From Arthrobacter sp. FW306-07-I (GTDB lineage Bacteria; Actinomycetota; Actinomycetes; Actinomycetales; Micrococcaceae), in the NCBI RefSeq assembly GCF_021800405.1, contig NZ_CP084550.1:1798001-1862000 (forward strand): a stretch of DNA of 64,000 nt. The letters are read 5' to 3'. The position numbers were made by a program, and so were the translations under genes. Positions within the stretch are counted from its first letter, which is position 1. The number at the start of each line of letters is the position of its first letter. A model generated the notes under the pieces. The model did no database searches. It saw nothing but the letters and a program-made list of their open reading frames with translations, and was not told where the DNA came from. Shown here one piece after another: positions 48,210 through 57,124 of this stretch.

Positions 48210-48988
48210 GCGAGCACCAGCCCGAGCAGCCGAACGGCTCTGCAGGCCCCGCCGGGAGGCCGCAGGAGGGAAGGCCGCAGGCTGCAGGACAGTCCCCGGT
48301 TGCAGGACAGTCCCCAGTTGCCGGCCTGGCCGCAGAGTATGCAGCCAAGGCCGGACTCCACCGCACCCATGACGGCCGCGTGGACGTCCTGCGCAGCGCC
48401 GGGGGAGTGCAGGGCATTGCCGAAAGCATTGTTCCTGGCCTGGTGTTCCTGGTGGCTTTCACCGTCACCCGCGAACTTACGTTGTCCCTGGTGGCGGCCC
48501 TGGCATCGGCGGCCGTGTTCACTGTTGTCCGCCTGGTCCAGCGCCGGCCCCTCACCCAGGCCTTGGCCGGCGTGGCAGGCGTCGGCATTTCGGCCTGGTT
48601 GGCCAACACCACCGGCAAAGCCGAAGACTTCTACCTGCCGGGCTTCTTCACCAACGCAGCCTACATCCTGGCGATGGTTATCTCGATCGCAGTCAAGTGG
48701 CCTGTGGCCGGACTGCTCTTCGGCTTCATCCGGAATGAGGGCGTGGAATGGCGCAAGGATCCGGACCGCGTCAAGGCCTACCGCCTGGGCACCTGGATCA
48801 TTGTTGCCGTCCTGGCACTCCGGCTCATCGTGCAGGTGCCCCTGTACCTGATGGGCACTGACGGCCTGGCCGCCCTCGCCACCACCCGGTTGATCATGGG
48901 TGCACCCCTGTACATCCTCGGGATCTGGGTGGCCTGGCTCGTGACCCGGCCGGCTCCGGCGGAACCCGAAGCCGACCAGGAAAGCTGA
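48206..48988 (+). CDS. DUF3159 membrane protein
   Basis: 260 residues. A disordered N-terminus (1-55) with the duplicated AGQSPV pair, then six membrane helices (from about 72 onwards), a typical DUF3159 layout with LRSAGGVQGIAESIVPGLVFLVAF and WRKDPDRVKAYRLGTWI. Function unknown; in M. tuberculosis it lies next to ceoC, as here. ATG 48206 overlaps the previous stop (ATGA), so it is the last gene of a four-gene run from dut, with tight coupling of the last three. Confidence 0.87.
   Translation: MSEHQPEQPNGSAGPAGRPQEGRPQAAGQSPVAGQSPVAGLAAEYAAKAGLHRTHDGRVDVLRSAGGVQGIAESIVPGLVFLVAFTVTRELTLSLVAALASAAVFTVVRLVQRRPLTQALAGVAGVGISAWLANTTGKAEDFYLPGFFTNAAYILAMVISIAVKWPVAGLLFGFIRNEGVEWRKDPDRVKAYRLGTWIIVAVLALRLIVQVPLYLMGTDGLAALATTRLIMGAPLYILGIWVAWLVTRPAPAEPEADQES
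48283..48318 (+). repeat. Two 18-bp tandem repeats in the DUF3159 gene
   Basis: TGCAGGACAGTCCCCGGT at 48283-48300 and its copy at 48301-48318 with one change. It is in frame and duplicates six residues of the disordered N-terminus. Confidence 0.9.
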
Positions 48989-49081
48989 CCCACCGAAGAA
49001 ACTGGCACCAGAACGCGCCCCGCGCCGGCACCCAATGTCGGCTGACGCCCAGCACCCGGCACCAAAGGCGGCGCCGGAAAC

Positions 49082-49837
49082 CTAGCCGTCGAAGCCGTCG
49101 TCGTCCGTGGCATGCCCGTGGCTGGCGCCGGCGGGCGTGCTGCTGTCCGCCGGCACGTGGCCGGCGTCGATGCTGCCGGGGGCAGAGGAGAGCAGCTCCC
49201 GGAGCCGGTCCTCAGCGGCGATGGTGGTGACGAAGAAGAGCTCGTCGCCGCCGTCGATCACGTCGTCCCTGCTGGGGGTGATGGGTGCCTGGTCCCGGAG
49301 GATGGCCACCAGGGTGGCGTCCTCGGGCCAGTGGATATCGCCCACCGTCATGCCGATCACGTGCGAATCGTGCGGGACGGTGAATTCCACCAGCGACGCA
49401 ACCCCGGTCTGCAGCGTCAGGAGCCGGACCAGGTCGCCGATCTCCACCGCCTCCTCCACGAGGGCGGTCATGAGCTGCGGAGTGTTGACAGCGACGTCCA
49501 CGCCCCAGGAGTCGTTGAACATCCAGTCGTTCTTCGGGTTGTTCACCCGGCCCACGGTGCGGCCTACACCGAACTCCGTTTTCGCCAGCAGGGACACCAC
49601 CAGGTTGACCTTGTCATCGCCTGTGGCGGAAACCACCACATCGGCGTCCTCCACCTTGGCGCCCTGCAGGGTGGAAAGCTCGCAGGCATCGCCCACCAGC
49701 CAATGGGCGCCACGCAGGCCGCTGCGGCCGATCACCTCGGGCTTGAGGTCGATCAGCAGGATCTCGTGCTTGTGCGCCAGCAGTTCCCGGGCGATGGATG
49801 AACCGACGCTGCCTGCGCCGACGATAACGACTTTCAC
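49082..49837 (-). CDS. ceoC: TrkA-family potassium channel/transporter regulator (CeoC-like)
   Basis: 251 residues. RCK-N Rossmann domain (1-125; VIVGAGSVGSSIARELL) with NAD(H)/nucleotide loop and an RCK-C domain (about 135-215), ending in an Asp/His-rich tail. TrkA proteins gate K+ transporters. Its GTG start overlaps the stop of the CeoB-like gene (GTGA), and the divergent KimA-like permease lies upstream of that gene. In M. tuberculosis CeoB and CeoC form the K+ regulation pair. Confidence 0.88.
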   Translation of the reverse strand: MKVVIVGAGSVGSSIARELLAHKHEILLIDLKPEVIGRSGLRGAHWLVGDACELSTLQGAKVEDADVVVSATGDDKVNLVVSLLAKTEFGVGRTVGRVNNPKNDWMFNDSWGVDVAVNTPQLMTALVEEAVEIGDLVRLLTLQTGVASLVEFTVPHDSHVIGMTVGDIHWPEDATLVAILRDQAPITPSRDDVIDGGDELFFVTTIAAEDRLRELLSSAPGSIDAGHVPADSSTPAGASHGHATDDDGFDG

Positions 49838-50508
49838 TGGTACTCCTTGGCGGGGGCTTTGGCGAGGACCTGGGCGATGTGGGCGCTGCGGTCCACTTGC
49901 AGCATGGCGTGCACGGTGTCGCCGTCCTGGTATGCGGTCCCGGCATCGGGAAGGATGCCCTCGCCAAAGCGGGTGAGGTAGGCGACGCGGACATCCGCGG
50001 CCTTTTCGATGCTGCTGATCCGGTGCCCGATCCAGCCGGCGTCGAGGTCAAGTTCGGCCAGGACCAGGCGTCCGGACGGTTCACGGAAGTCGCCCGCGAG
50101 GTGCTGTTCGGGAAGGATGCGCCGCAGCACCTGGTCCGCGCTCCAGCGGACGGCGGCCACCGTGGGGATGCCCAGGCGCTGGTAGATCTCAGCACGTCCG
50201 GGATCGTAGATGCGCGCGACGACATGCGGCACGTGGAAGGTTTCCCGGGCAACCCGCGTTGCAAGGATATTGGAGTTGTCGCCGCTGGAAACGGCAGCGA
50301 AGGCATAGGCCTCGCCCACTCCTGCCTGCTTGAGGGTTTCGCGGTCAAAGCCCACTCCGGTGACCTTACGGCCGGTGAAGCCCTGGCGGAGCCGGCGGAA
50401 AGCGCGGTCGTCCTGGTCGATGATGGCCACGGAATGCCCGGCATCCTCCAGCGTATGCGCCAGCGTTGCCCCCACCCGGCCACATCCCATGATCACGAAA
50501 TGCGCCAC
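49834..50508 (-). CDS. ceoB: TrkA-family potassium regulator (CeoB-like)
   Basis: 224 residues. RCK-N domain (1-120; FVIMGCGRVGATLAHTLEDAGHSV, a clear dinucleotide loop) and RCK-C domain (about 135-215; LAELDLDAGWIGHRISSIE). Companion of the downstream CeoC-like protein; the genes overlap by four bases. GTG 50508 with GAGGAGA before it. The gene is divergent from the KimA-like permease across 118 bases, so a shared regulatory region is likely. It may control that transporter or a Trk-type channel elsewhere. Confidence 0.88.
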   Translation of the reverse strand: MAHFVIMGCGRVGATLAHTLEDAGHSVAIIDQDDRAFRRLRQGFTGRKVTGVGFDRETLKQAGVGEAYAFAAVSSGDNSNILATRVARETFHVPHVVARIYDPGRAEIYQRLGIPTVAAVRWSADQVLRRILPEQHLAGDFREPSGRLVLAELDLDAGWIGHRISSIEKAADVRVAYLTRFGEGILPDAGTAYQDGDTVHAMLQVDRSAHIAQVLAKAPAKEYQ

Positions 50509-50591
50509 CGTATCTCCTCTTTATGTATGTCAGGATCGTGCAGCTAGAACTCTACCGGCATGGCCCCCGTTCGGCCCGGCCCGGCCCCGTC

Positions 50592-50620
50592 ATGACATCG
50601 CCCGCGAATCAGACTAGCTT
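50592..50620 (+). promoter_or_regulatory. Leaderless sigma-70 promoter of the kimA-like gene
   Basis: ATGACA at 50592-50597 (-35, one base from TTGACA), a 17-base spacer, TAGCTT at 50615-50620 (-10), then six bases to the GTG at 50627. This is the clearest promoter in the window, with both boxes and standard spacing. Confidence 0.6.
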
Positions 50621-50626
50621 TGTGGG

Positions 50627-52603
50627 GTGTTGACAATACTGAACGCCGTCAAACGCGTGCTGGTGGGCCGCCCTTTCCGGAACGACCGCCTGTCCCATAC
50701 CCTGCTCCCGAAGAAGATCGCACTTCCGATCTTTGCATCCGACGCCTTGTCCTCCGTGGCCTATGCTCCGGATGAGATCCTGCTGACCCTGGCCCTGGCC
50801 GGTGTCAGTGCCGTGGCCATCTCGCCGTTGGTGGGCCTGGCCGTCATGGTGGTGCTGCTCACCGTGGTCGCTTCCTACCGGCAGAACGTACACGCATACC
50901 CTTCGGGCGGCGGCGACTACGAGATCGCCAATGAAAACCTCGGCAAGTTCGCCGGCCTGACGGTGGCGTCGGCCCTTCTGGTGGACTACGTCCTGACGGT
51001 GGCCGTGTCCATGTCGTCCGCCGCCGCCTACCTCACCACTGCAGTACCGTCGCTGCATGGTGAGCAGGCCGTGATAGCGACCATCGGCGTCGTCATCCTT
51101 GCCCTGGTGAACCTGCGCGGCATCAAGGAAGCGGGCAGCGTCTTCGCCGTCCCCACCTATATCTTCATGGCCTCCATCCTTGGCATGACCGCTGTGGGCA
51201 TGTTCCAGGCCGCAACAGGGCAGCTGGGGGAGGCGCCGTCGGCGGCCTTCACCATCGTCCCGGCGGAGGGCTTCGACCAGGGCCTGGTGGGCCTGGCCGG
51301 TGCCTTCCTGCTGCTCCGGGCCTTTTCCTCCGGCGCCGCGGCGCTCACGGGCGTGGAAGCGATCAGCAACGGCGTTCCCAACTTCCGGCACCCCAAGAGC
51401 AAGAACGCGGCCACCACGCTGCTGCTCCTGGGCGTCATCGGCGCAGCCATGCTGGCCGGCATCATCTATCTTGCCAACGCCACCAAGGTCCACATTGTGC
51501 TGGACCCCGCCACGGAATTCCTGTTGGACGGGAAGCCGCTGCCGGAGGGCTACGTCCAGAACCCTGCCATCTCTCAGATCGCCCAGACCATCTTCGGCGC
51601 AGGCAGCATTCCCTTCTATATCGTCGTTGCCGCCACCGGCGTCATCCTGGTGTTCGCGTCCAACACCGCCTTCAACGGCTTCCCCGTGCTGGGCTCCATC
51701 CTGGCCCAGGACGGCTACCTGCCCCGCCAGCTCCGCACCCGCGGCGACCGCCTCGCCTTCAGCAACGGTGTGCTGGCCCTCGCCGCCGGCGCCCTGGTGC
51801 TCATCATTTCGTTCGACGCCGACGTGACCAAGCTCATCCAGCTCTACATCGTGGGTGTCTTCATCTCCTTCACCCTCAGCCAACTGGGCATGATCCGGCA
51901 CTGGGGAAGGGAACTGAAACTCGCCAAGGACAAGGCTGTGCGGCGGCGGATGCTGAAGTCACGCACCATCAACACGATCGGTTTCGGCATGACCGGCCTG
52001 GTGCTGGTGATCGTCCTCATCACCAAGTTCGAGCAGGGTGCCTGGATCGCCCTGCTGGCCATGTTCGTCCTGTTCCTGATCATGTGGAGCATTCGGGCGC
52101 ACTACGACAACGTGGCCAAGGAACTCGCGGTGGATGAGGATTCCTCGCCGCGGGCGCTCCCCACCCGGGTGCACGCGGTCCTGCTGGTGTCGCACGTCCG
52201 CAAGCCCGTCCTGCGTGCCCTTGCCTACGCCCGTGCTTCCCGGCCGTCGCGGCTTGATGCCATCACGGTGGACATCGACCCGGAGGAAACGGCGCACACC
52301 ATTTCCGACTGGGACAAGCTCGAAATCCCGGTGCCCCTGACCGTCCTGGCCAGCCCCTACCGGGAAACGGTTACGCCCATCATGGACTACGTCAAGCAGA
52401 TGCGCCTGGACTCCCCGAGGGACCTCATCGTGGTGTACATCCCCGAATACGTCGTGGGCAAGTGGTGGGAGCAGCTGGTGCACAACCAGACGGCCCTGCG
52501 CATCAAGACCCGCCTCCACTTCGAACCGGGCGTCATGGTGGCCAGCGTGCCCTGGCAGCTCAAATCATCCGAAGAAGCCAAGAACCTCCAGGACGTGCAG
52601 TGA
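50627..52603 (+). CDS. APC-superfamily permease, KimA-like potassium importer
   Basis: 658 residues: 12 membrane helices (about 30-480) and a soluble C-terminal domain. Sequence blocks such as SDALSSVAYAPDEIL, SYRQNVHAYPSGGGDYEIA, LLVDYVLTVAVSMS, AFSSGAAALTGVEAISNGVPNF and the end HNQTALRIKTRL resemble my recollection of B. subtilis KimA, a proton-coupled K+ importer regulated by c-di-AMP. Database annotation would likely be amino acid permease. Two RCK K+-regulator genes divergent next door support a K+ role (inference). GTG start, leaderless promoter. The stop overlaps the start of the methyltransferase gene (GTGA). Confidence 0.82.
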   Translation: MLTILNAVKRVLVGRPFRNDRLSHTLLPKKIALPIFASDALSSVAYAPDEILLTLALAGVSAVAISPLVGLAVMVVLLTVVASYRQNVHAYPSGGGDYEIANENLGKFAGLTVASALLVDYVLTVAVSMSSAAAYLTTAVPSLHGEQAVIATIGVVILALVNLRGIKEAGSVFAVPTYIFMASILGMTAVGMFQAATGQLGEAPSAAFTIVPAEGFDQGLVGLAGAFLLLRAFSSGAAALTGVEAISNGVPNFRHPKSKNAATTLLLLGVIGAAMLAGIIYLANATKVHIVLDPATEFLLDGKPLPEGYVQNPAISQIAQTIFGAGSIPFYIVVAATGVILVFASNTAFNGFPVLGSILAQDGYLPRQLRTRGDRLAFSNGVLALAAGALVLIISFDADVTKLIQLYIVGVFISFTLSQLGMIRHWGRELKLAKDKAVRRRMLKSRTINTIGFGMTGLVLVIVLITKFEQGAWIALLAMFVLFLIMWSIRAHYDNVAKELAVDEDSSPRALPTRVHAVLLVSHVRKPVLRALAYARASRPSRLDAITVDIDPEETAHTISDWDKLEIPVPLTVLASPYRETVTPIMDYVKQMRLDSPRDLIVVYIPEYVVGKWWEQLVHNQTALRIKTRLHFEPGVMVASVPWQLKSSEEAKNLQDVQ

Positions 52604-54003
52604 CCAGCAGGACGCCCACAGCCACCCAGCACCAAGTTGGTGAGGCCGGCCACACCGGTGAAGAGGCGGTGCTCGACGTCGGGCCCGTTGCCCACGGCGG
52701 GCACTGCGTGGCCCGGCATGAGGGCCGCGTGGTCTTTGTCCGCCACGCCATTCCGGGCGAAAAGGTCCGGGTCCGGCTGACCGATGCGGAGGACGGCGCC
52801 AAATTCTGGCGCGCAGATGCCATCGGGGTGCTGGAAGCCTCCCCGGACCGGGTGGAACACTTCTGGCGTCCGGCCGATTCCCTGCGCGCCTGGAGCCATG
52901 GCCACCCGCCGGTTGGCGGCGCCGAATTCGGCCACATCGCCCTGGCCCGGCAGCGCAGCCTCAAGGCGGACGTGCTGGCCGAGCAACTCACCCGGCTGGC
53001 CGGCTTCGAGCAGGTGCCGTCCGTGTGGACGGGTGGCGTGGAAGCGGTAGGGGACAGGAACGACGGCGGCACGGGCCTTGCGTGGCGCACACGCGCCAGC
53101 TTCTCGGTCACCCCCGGCGGCAGGCTGGGGATGCACGCCCACCGCTCCGACCACATCATCCCCGTGCGGGAGATGCCCTTGGCCAGCGAAGCAATCAATG
53201 GCCTGGGCCTGTGGAACCTGGACCTGCAAGGGGTGGAGCGCGTTGAGGTAGCCGCCCCCGCCAACGGTTCGCGCCCCCTGGTGCTCCTCGCCCCGGCTCC
53301 CGGAACCAAGGAAAAACGGTTGCGGGCCATCGCCGCGGAAGTGCCGGATGAGGCCTCCGTCGCTGCCTTTGATCCGCTGACCGGGCAGGTGACCCAACTC
53401 CGGGGACGCACCTGGGTGCAGGAGTCCGCCGTCGGCCACGAATACCGCGTAACCGGCGAAGGCTTCTGGCAGATCCACCGCGACGCGCCCGGGGCCCTTG
53501 TGGGGGCCGTCACGGAATTCCTGCGGCAAGGGGACCCCCTGCAAGGGGACTTCCTGCACCCGGGTGCGGTGGTTGCAGACCTCTACGCGGGTGCCGGGCT
53601 CTTCACTGCCGTCCTGGCCGATGCGGTGGGGGAGACGGGGTCCGTGCTCTCCGTGGAAGGGGCGCCGGGAACCAGCCGTGACGCACGGAAAAACCTGCAT
53701 TCCGCCGCGCAGGTGGAGGTGGTGCAGGGCCGCGTGGAGCGGGTCCTGCGCCAAAAGCCGCGGAATTTCGACGCCCTGGTCCTCGACCCGCCCCGGGCAG
53801 GTGCCGGGAAGGCTGTCGTGGGACAACTGGTCGCATCGCAGCCCCGCGCCATTACATACGTGTCCTGCGACCCGGCGTCGTTTGCCCGTGACCTCGGTTA
53901 CTTCCGTCGCTCCGGATGGGAATTGGTAGGCCTGCGCGCCTTCGATCTGTACCCCCACACCCACCACCTTGAGACGGTGGCGCTGCTTACTCCGGGTCGG
54001 TGA
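52600..54003 (+). CDS. TrmA/RlmD-family 23S rRNA (uracil-5-)-methyltransferase
   Basis: 467 residues. TRAM domain (about 20-80, GPVAHGGHCVARHEGRVVFVRHAIPGEKV), a central domain, and a C-terminal SAM-dependent domain with motif I DLYAGAGLF (about 326-334), LDPPRAGAG (about 398-406), catalytic C423 in SCDPASFARDL and base E458 in HLETVALL. The four cysteines that hold an iron-sulfur cluster in E. coli RlmD are absent, so it resembles the cluster-free RlmCD type. GTG start overlapping the permease stop. M. tuberculosis has a TrmA-like gene next to the permease as well. Confidence 0.87.
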   Translation: MTSRTPTATQHQVGEAGHTGEEAVLDVGPVAHGGHCVARHEGRVVFVRHAIPGEKVRVRLTDAEDGAKFWRADAIGVLEASPDRVEHFWRPADSLRAWSHGHPPVGGAEFGHIALARQRSLKADVLAEQLTRLAGFEQVPSVWTGGVEAVGDRNDGGTGLAWRTRASFSVTPGGRLGMHAHRSDHIIPVREMPLASEAINGLGLWNLDLQGVERVEVAAPANGSRPLVLLAPAPGTKEKRLRAIAAEVPDEASVAAFDPLTGQVTQLRGRTWVQESAVGHEYRVTGEGFWQIHRDAPGALVGAVTEFLRQGDPLQGDFLHPGAVVADLYAGAGLFTAVLADAVGETGSVLSVEGAPGTSRDARKNLHSAAQVEVVQGRVERVLRQKPRNFDALVLDPPRAGAGKAVVGQLVASQPRAITYVSCDPASFARDLGYFRRSGWELVGLRAFDLYPHTHHLETVALLTPGR

Positions 54004-54018
54004 TGGGGCCGGGGTTTT

Positions 54019-54042
54019 GGACTACGATGGCGGTAGTAGTCC
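54019..54042 (+). promoter_or_regulatory. Inverted repeat upstream of acnA
   Basis: GGACTAC (54019-54025) and GTAGTCC (54036-54042) separated by ten bases, with a central TACGAT that could be a -10 box. It lies 145 bases before the acnA start, close to the end of the methyltransferase gene. A candidate operator; the regulator is unknown. Confidence 0.3.
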
Positions 54043-54168
54043 CACGTCGCGCCCGAATTCTCGGCCGGCCGTGTGCAATTTTCGGGCCCTGTAACTACTT
54101 AGGGCGTCCTAACTAGCAGGCGGTCAACCGCGCGACAAAGATGAAACTGTTGCGAGAGGAGTCCTGCG

Positions 54169-56982
54169 ATGAGCACTGTGGACAGCTTCGGTTCAAAAGG
54201 CAAACTTAATGTAGCCGGAACCGAATACGAAATTTTCCGGTTGAACTCCGTTGAAGGTGCAGAAAACCTTCCGTTCAGCCTCAAGGTATTGCTTGAAAAC
54301 CTGTTGAGGACCGAGGACGGCGCGAACATCACTGCCGATCACGTTCGCGCTTTGGCAGGCTGGGATCCCAATGCGGAGCCCAATACAGAAATCCAGTTCA
54401 CGCCGGCACGCGTGATCATGCAGGACTTCACTGGCGTCCCCTGCGTGGTCGACCTTGCCACCATGCGTGAAGCGGTCAAGGACCTGGGCGGCGACCCCAA
54501 GCGGGTCAACCCGCTGGCACCGGCCGAAATGGTCATCGACCACTCCGTCCAGATCGACGCTTTCGGCAACGCCGGGGCGCTGGAGCGCAACATGGAGATC
54601 GAATACCAGCGCAACGGTGAGCGTTACCAGTTCCTGCGCTGGGGCCAGACCGCATTCGACGACTTCAAGGTGGTTCCCCCGGGAACCGGCATCGTGCACC
54701 AGGTCAACATCGAATACCTGGCCCGCACCGTGATGACCCGTGAAGTGGACGGTGCGCTCCGCGCCTACCCCGACACCTGCGTCGGCACCGACTCGCACAC
54801 CACCATGGTCAACGGCCTGGGTGTGCTGGGCTGGGGCGTTGGCGGCATCGAAGCCGAGGCAGCGATGCTCGGCCAGCCCGTCTCCATGCTGATCCCGCGC
54901 GTCGTGGGCTTCAAGCTCAGCGGCAGCATCCCCGCCGGCGCCACCGCCACCGACGTGGTGCTGACCATCACCGAGATGCTGCGCAAGCACGGCGTGGTGG
55001 GCAAGTTCGTTGAGTTCTACGGCGAAGGCGTGGCCGCGGTGCCGCTGGCAAACCGCGCCACCATCGGCAACATGAGCCCCGAGTTTGGCTCCACCGCTGC
55101 CATGTTCCCCATCGACGACGTCACCCTGGACTACCTGCGCCTCACCGGCCGCCCGGACCAGAACGTCGCCCTCGTCGAGGCGTACGCCAAGGAACAGGGC
55201 CTCTGGCACGATCCTTCCCGCGACATCAAGTTCTCCGAGTACCTGGAACTGGACCTGTCCACGGTTGTTCCGTCGATCTCCGGCCCCAAGCGCCCGCAGG
55301 ACCGCATCATCCTTTCCGAGTCCAAGGCCCAGTTCCGCGAGGACCTCCGCAACTACGTCAAGGTGGACCTCGCTGACGGCAGCCTGGACGAAGCGATCGA
55401 CGAGAGCTTCCCGGCCTCCGACTCGCCGTCGTTCACCGCCACGGCCACCCACCTCTCCGAGGAAGCCCCGCACGCCCACGGACCGAAGTCCAATGGCCGC
55501 CCCTCCAAGAAGGTAGCGGTCAAGACCGCCGACGGCCGCGAATTCGAACTGGACCACGGCGCGGTGTCGATCGCTTCGATCACCTCCTGCACCAACACGT
55601 CCAACCCCTCCGTTATGCTGGCCGCCGCACTGCTGGCACGCAACGCCGTGGAGAAGGGACTCACTGCCAAGCCGTGGGTCAAGACCTCCGTGGCTCCCGG
55701 TTCCAAGGTGGTCACCGACTACTACAACAAGTCGGGCCTGACCCCCTACCTGGAGAAGCTGGGCTTCTTCATCGTGGGCTACGGCTGCGCCACCTGCATC
55801 GGCAACTCCGGACCGCTCGACGCAGAGATCTCCGAGGCCATCCAGGCCAACGACCTCTCGGTCACTGCAGTCCTCTCGGGCAACCGAAACTTCGAAGGCC
55901 GCATCAACCCGGACGTCAAGATGAACTACCTGGCCTCCCCGCCGCTGGTCATCGCCTACGCCCTGGCCGGCACCATGGACTTCGACTTCGAAGCCGACCC
56001 CCTGGGCCAGGACGAAGCAGGCAACGACGTCTTCCTGAAGGACATCTGGCCCAACCCGGTTGAGGTCCAGCAGGTCATCGATTCCTCGATCGACAAGGAC
56101 ATGTTCGCCAAGGGCTACGAGGGCGTCTTCGAAGGCGACGACCGCTGGAAGGCGCTGGACACCCCCGCAGGTGACACCTTCGCCTGGGACGAGAAGTCCA
56201 CCTACGTCCGGAAGCCCCCGTACTTCGAGGGTATGCAGGCGCAGCCGGAACCGGTCAAGGACATCACCGGTGCCCGCGTGCTCCTGAAGCTCGGCGACTC
56301 CGTCACCACCGACCACATCTCCCCGGCCGGTTCGTTCAAGTCCGACACCCCCGCCGGCCAGTACTTGCTGGCCAATGGCGTGGAGCGCAAGGACTTCAAC
56401 TCCTACGGCTCGCGTCGTGGCAACCACGAAGTGATGATCCGCGGTACGTTCGCGAACATCCGCATCAAGAACCAGCTCCTGGACGGCGTTGAGGGCGGCT
56501 TTACCCGCGACTTCACGCAGGCAGACGGCCCCCAGGCCTACGTCTACGACGCCGCCCAGAACTACCAGGCAGCCGGCACCCCGCTGGTGGTCCTGGCAGG
56601 CAAGGAGTACGGTTCCGGATCATCCCGTGACTGGGCCGCCAAGGGCACCGCGCTGCTGGGCGTCAAGGCCGTCATCGCCGAGAGCTACGAGCGTATCCAC
56701 CGCTCCAACCTCATCGGCATGGGCGTCCTGCCGCTGCAGTTCCCGGCCGGCGAGAACGCTGCCAGCCTGGGCCTGACCGGCACCGAAACCTTCTCGGTTG
56801 AGGGCGTCACCGCCCTTAACGAGGGCACCACGCCCAGGACCCTGAAGGTCACCGCCACCGCCGAGGACGGCTCATCGAAGACGTTCGACGCCGTCCTGCG
56901 CATCGACACCCCGGGTGAAGCGGACTACTACCGCAACGGCGGCATCCTGCAGTACGTGCTGCGCCAGATTTCCGCCAACTAG
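54169..56982 (+). CDS. acnA: Aconitate hydratase A
   Basis: 937 residues; [4Fe-4S] enzyme of the TCA cycle converting citrate to isocitrate. The cluster ligands are C474 ([11 protein letters not shown]) and C540 and C543 ([10 protein letters not shown]). The C-terminal swivel domain has [11 protein letters not shown]. An acidic/Gly-rich loop (about 408-450) interrupts the core, as in other actinobacterial enzymes. ATG 54169 with GAGAGGAG upstream. Ends at a strong terminator. A Corynebacterium-type acnR is not next to it. Confidence 0.96.
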   Translation: MSTVDSFGSKGKLNVAGTEYEIFRLNSVEGAENLPFSLKVLLENLLRTEDGANITADHVRALAGWDPNAEPNTEIQFTPARVIMQDFTGVPCVVDLATMREAVKDLGGDPKRVNPLAPAEMVIDHSVQIDAFGNAGALERNMEIEYQRNGERYQFLRWGQTAFDDFKVVPPGTGIVHQVNIEYLARTVMTREVDGALRAYPDTCVGTDSHTTMVNGLGVLGWGVGGIEAEAAMLGQPVSMLIPRVVGFKLSGSIPAGATATDVVLTITEMLRKHGVVGKFVEFYGEGVAAVPLANRATIGNMSPEFGSTAAMFPIDDVTLDYLRLTGRPDQNVALVEAYAKEQGLWHDPSRDIKFSEYLELDLSTVVPSISGPKRPQDRIILSESKAQFREDLRNYVKVDLADGSLDEAIDESFPASDSPSFTATATHLSEEAPHAHGPKSNGRPSKKVAVKTADGREFELDHGAVSIASITSCTNTSNPSVMLAAALLARNAVEKGLTAKPWVKTSVAPGSKVVTDYYNKSGLTPYLEKLGFFIVGYGCATCIGNSGPLDAEISEAIQANDLSVTAVLSGNRNFEGRINPDVKMNYLASPPLVIAYALAGTMDFDFEADPLGQDEAGNDVFLKDIWPNPVEVQQVIDSSIDKDMFAKGYEGVFEGDDRWKALDTPAGDTFAWDEKSTYVRKPPYFEGMQAQPEPVKDITGARVLLKLGDSVTTDHISPAGSFKSDTPAGQYLLANGVERKDFNSYGSRRGNHEVMIRGTFANIRIKNQLLDGVEGGFTRDFTQADGPQAYVYDAAQNYQAAGTPLVVLAGKEYGSGSSRDWAAKGTALLGVKAVIAESYERIHRSNLIGMGVLPLQFPAGENAASLGLTGTETFSVEGVTALNEGTTPRTLKVTATAEDGSSKTFDAVLRIDTPGEADYYRNGGILQYVLRQISAN

Positions 56983-57009
56983 CGGGCTCTGCCAGCAGGC
57001 AGCATCCTC

Positions 57010-57054
57010 CCGAAGCCCCGGCCGGTCACCGACCAGCCGGGGCTTCGGCTTTTC
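57010..57054 (+). terminator. acnA terminator
   Basis: Perfect 13-bp stem (57010-57022 and 57036-57048) with a 13-base loop, then CTTTTC. Intrinsic terminator 27 bases past the acnA stop; it implies an independent dxs promoter (TAGAGT at 57085-57090 is a possible -10). Confidence 0.9.
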
Positions 57055-57124
57055 AGCCACGTCCGGCCCTGCGAACCGAGGCGTTAGAGTTAAACGGCAC
57101 GTCTACCATCCGAAGGAGGGGTCA

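Noticed and set aside
54099..54112. TTAGG-N4-CCTAA as an iron (DtxR/IdeR) box before acnA
   Set aside because: The known 19-bp box has its TTAGG/CCTAA arms nine bases apart; here they are four apart.
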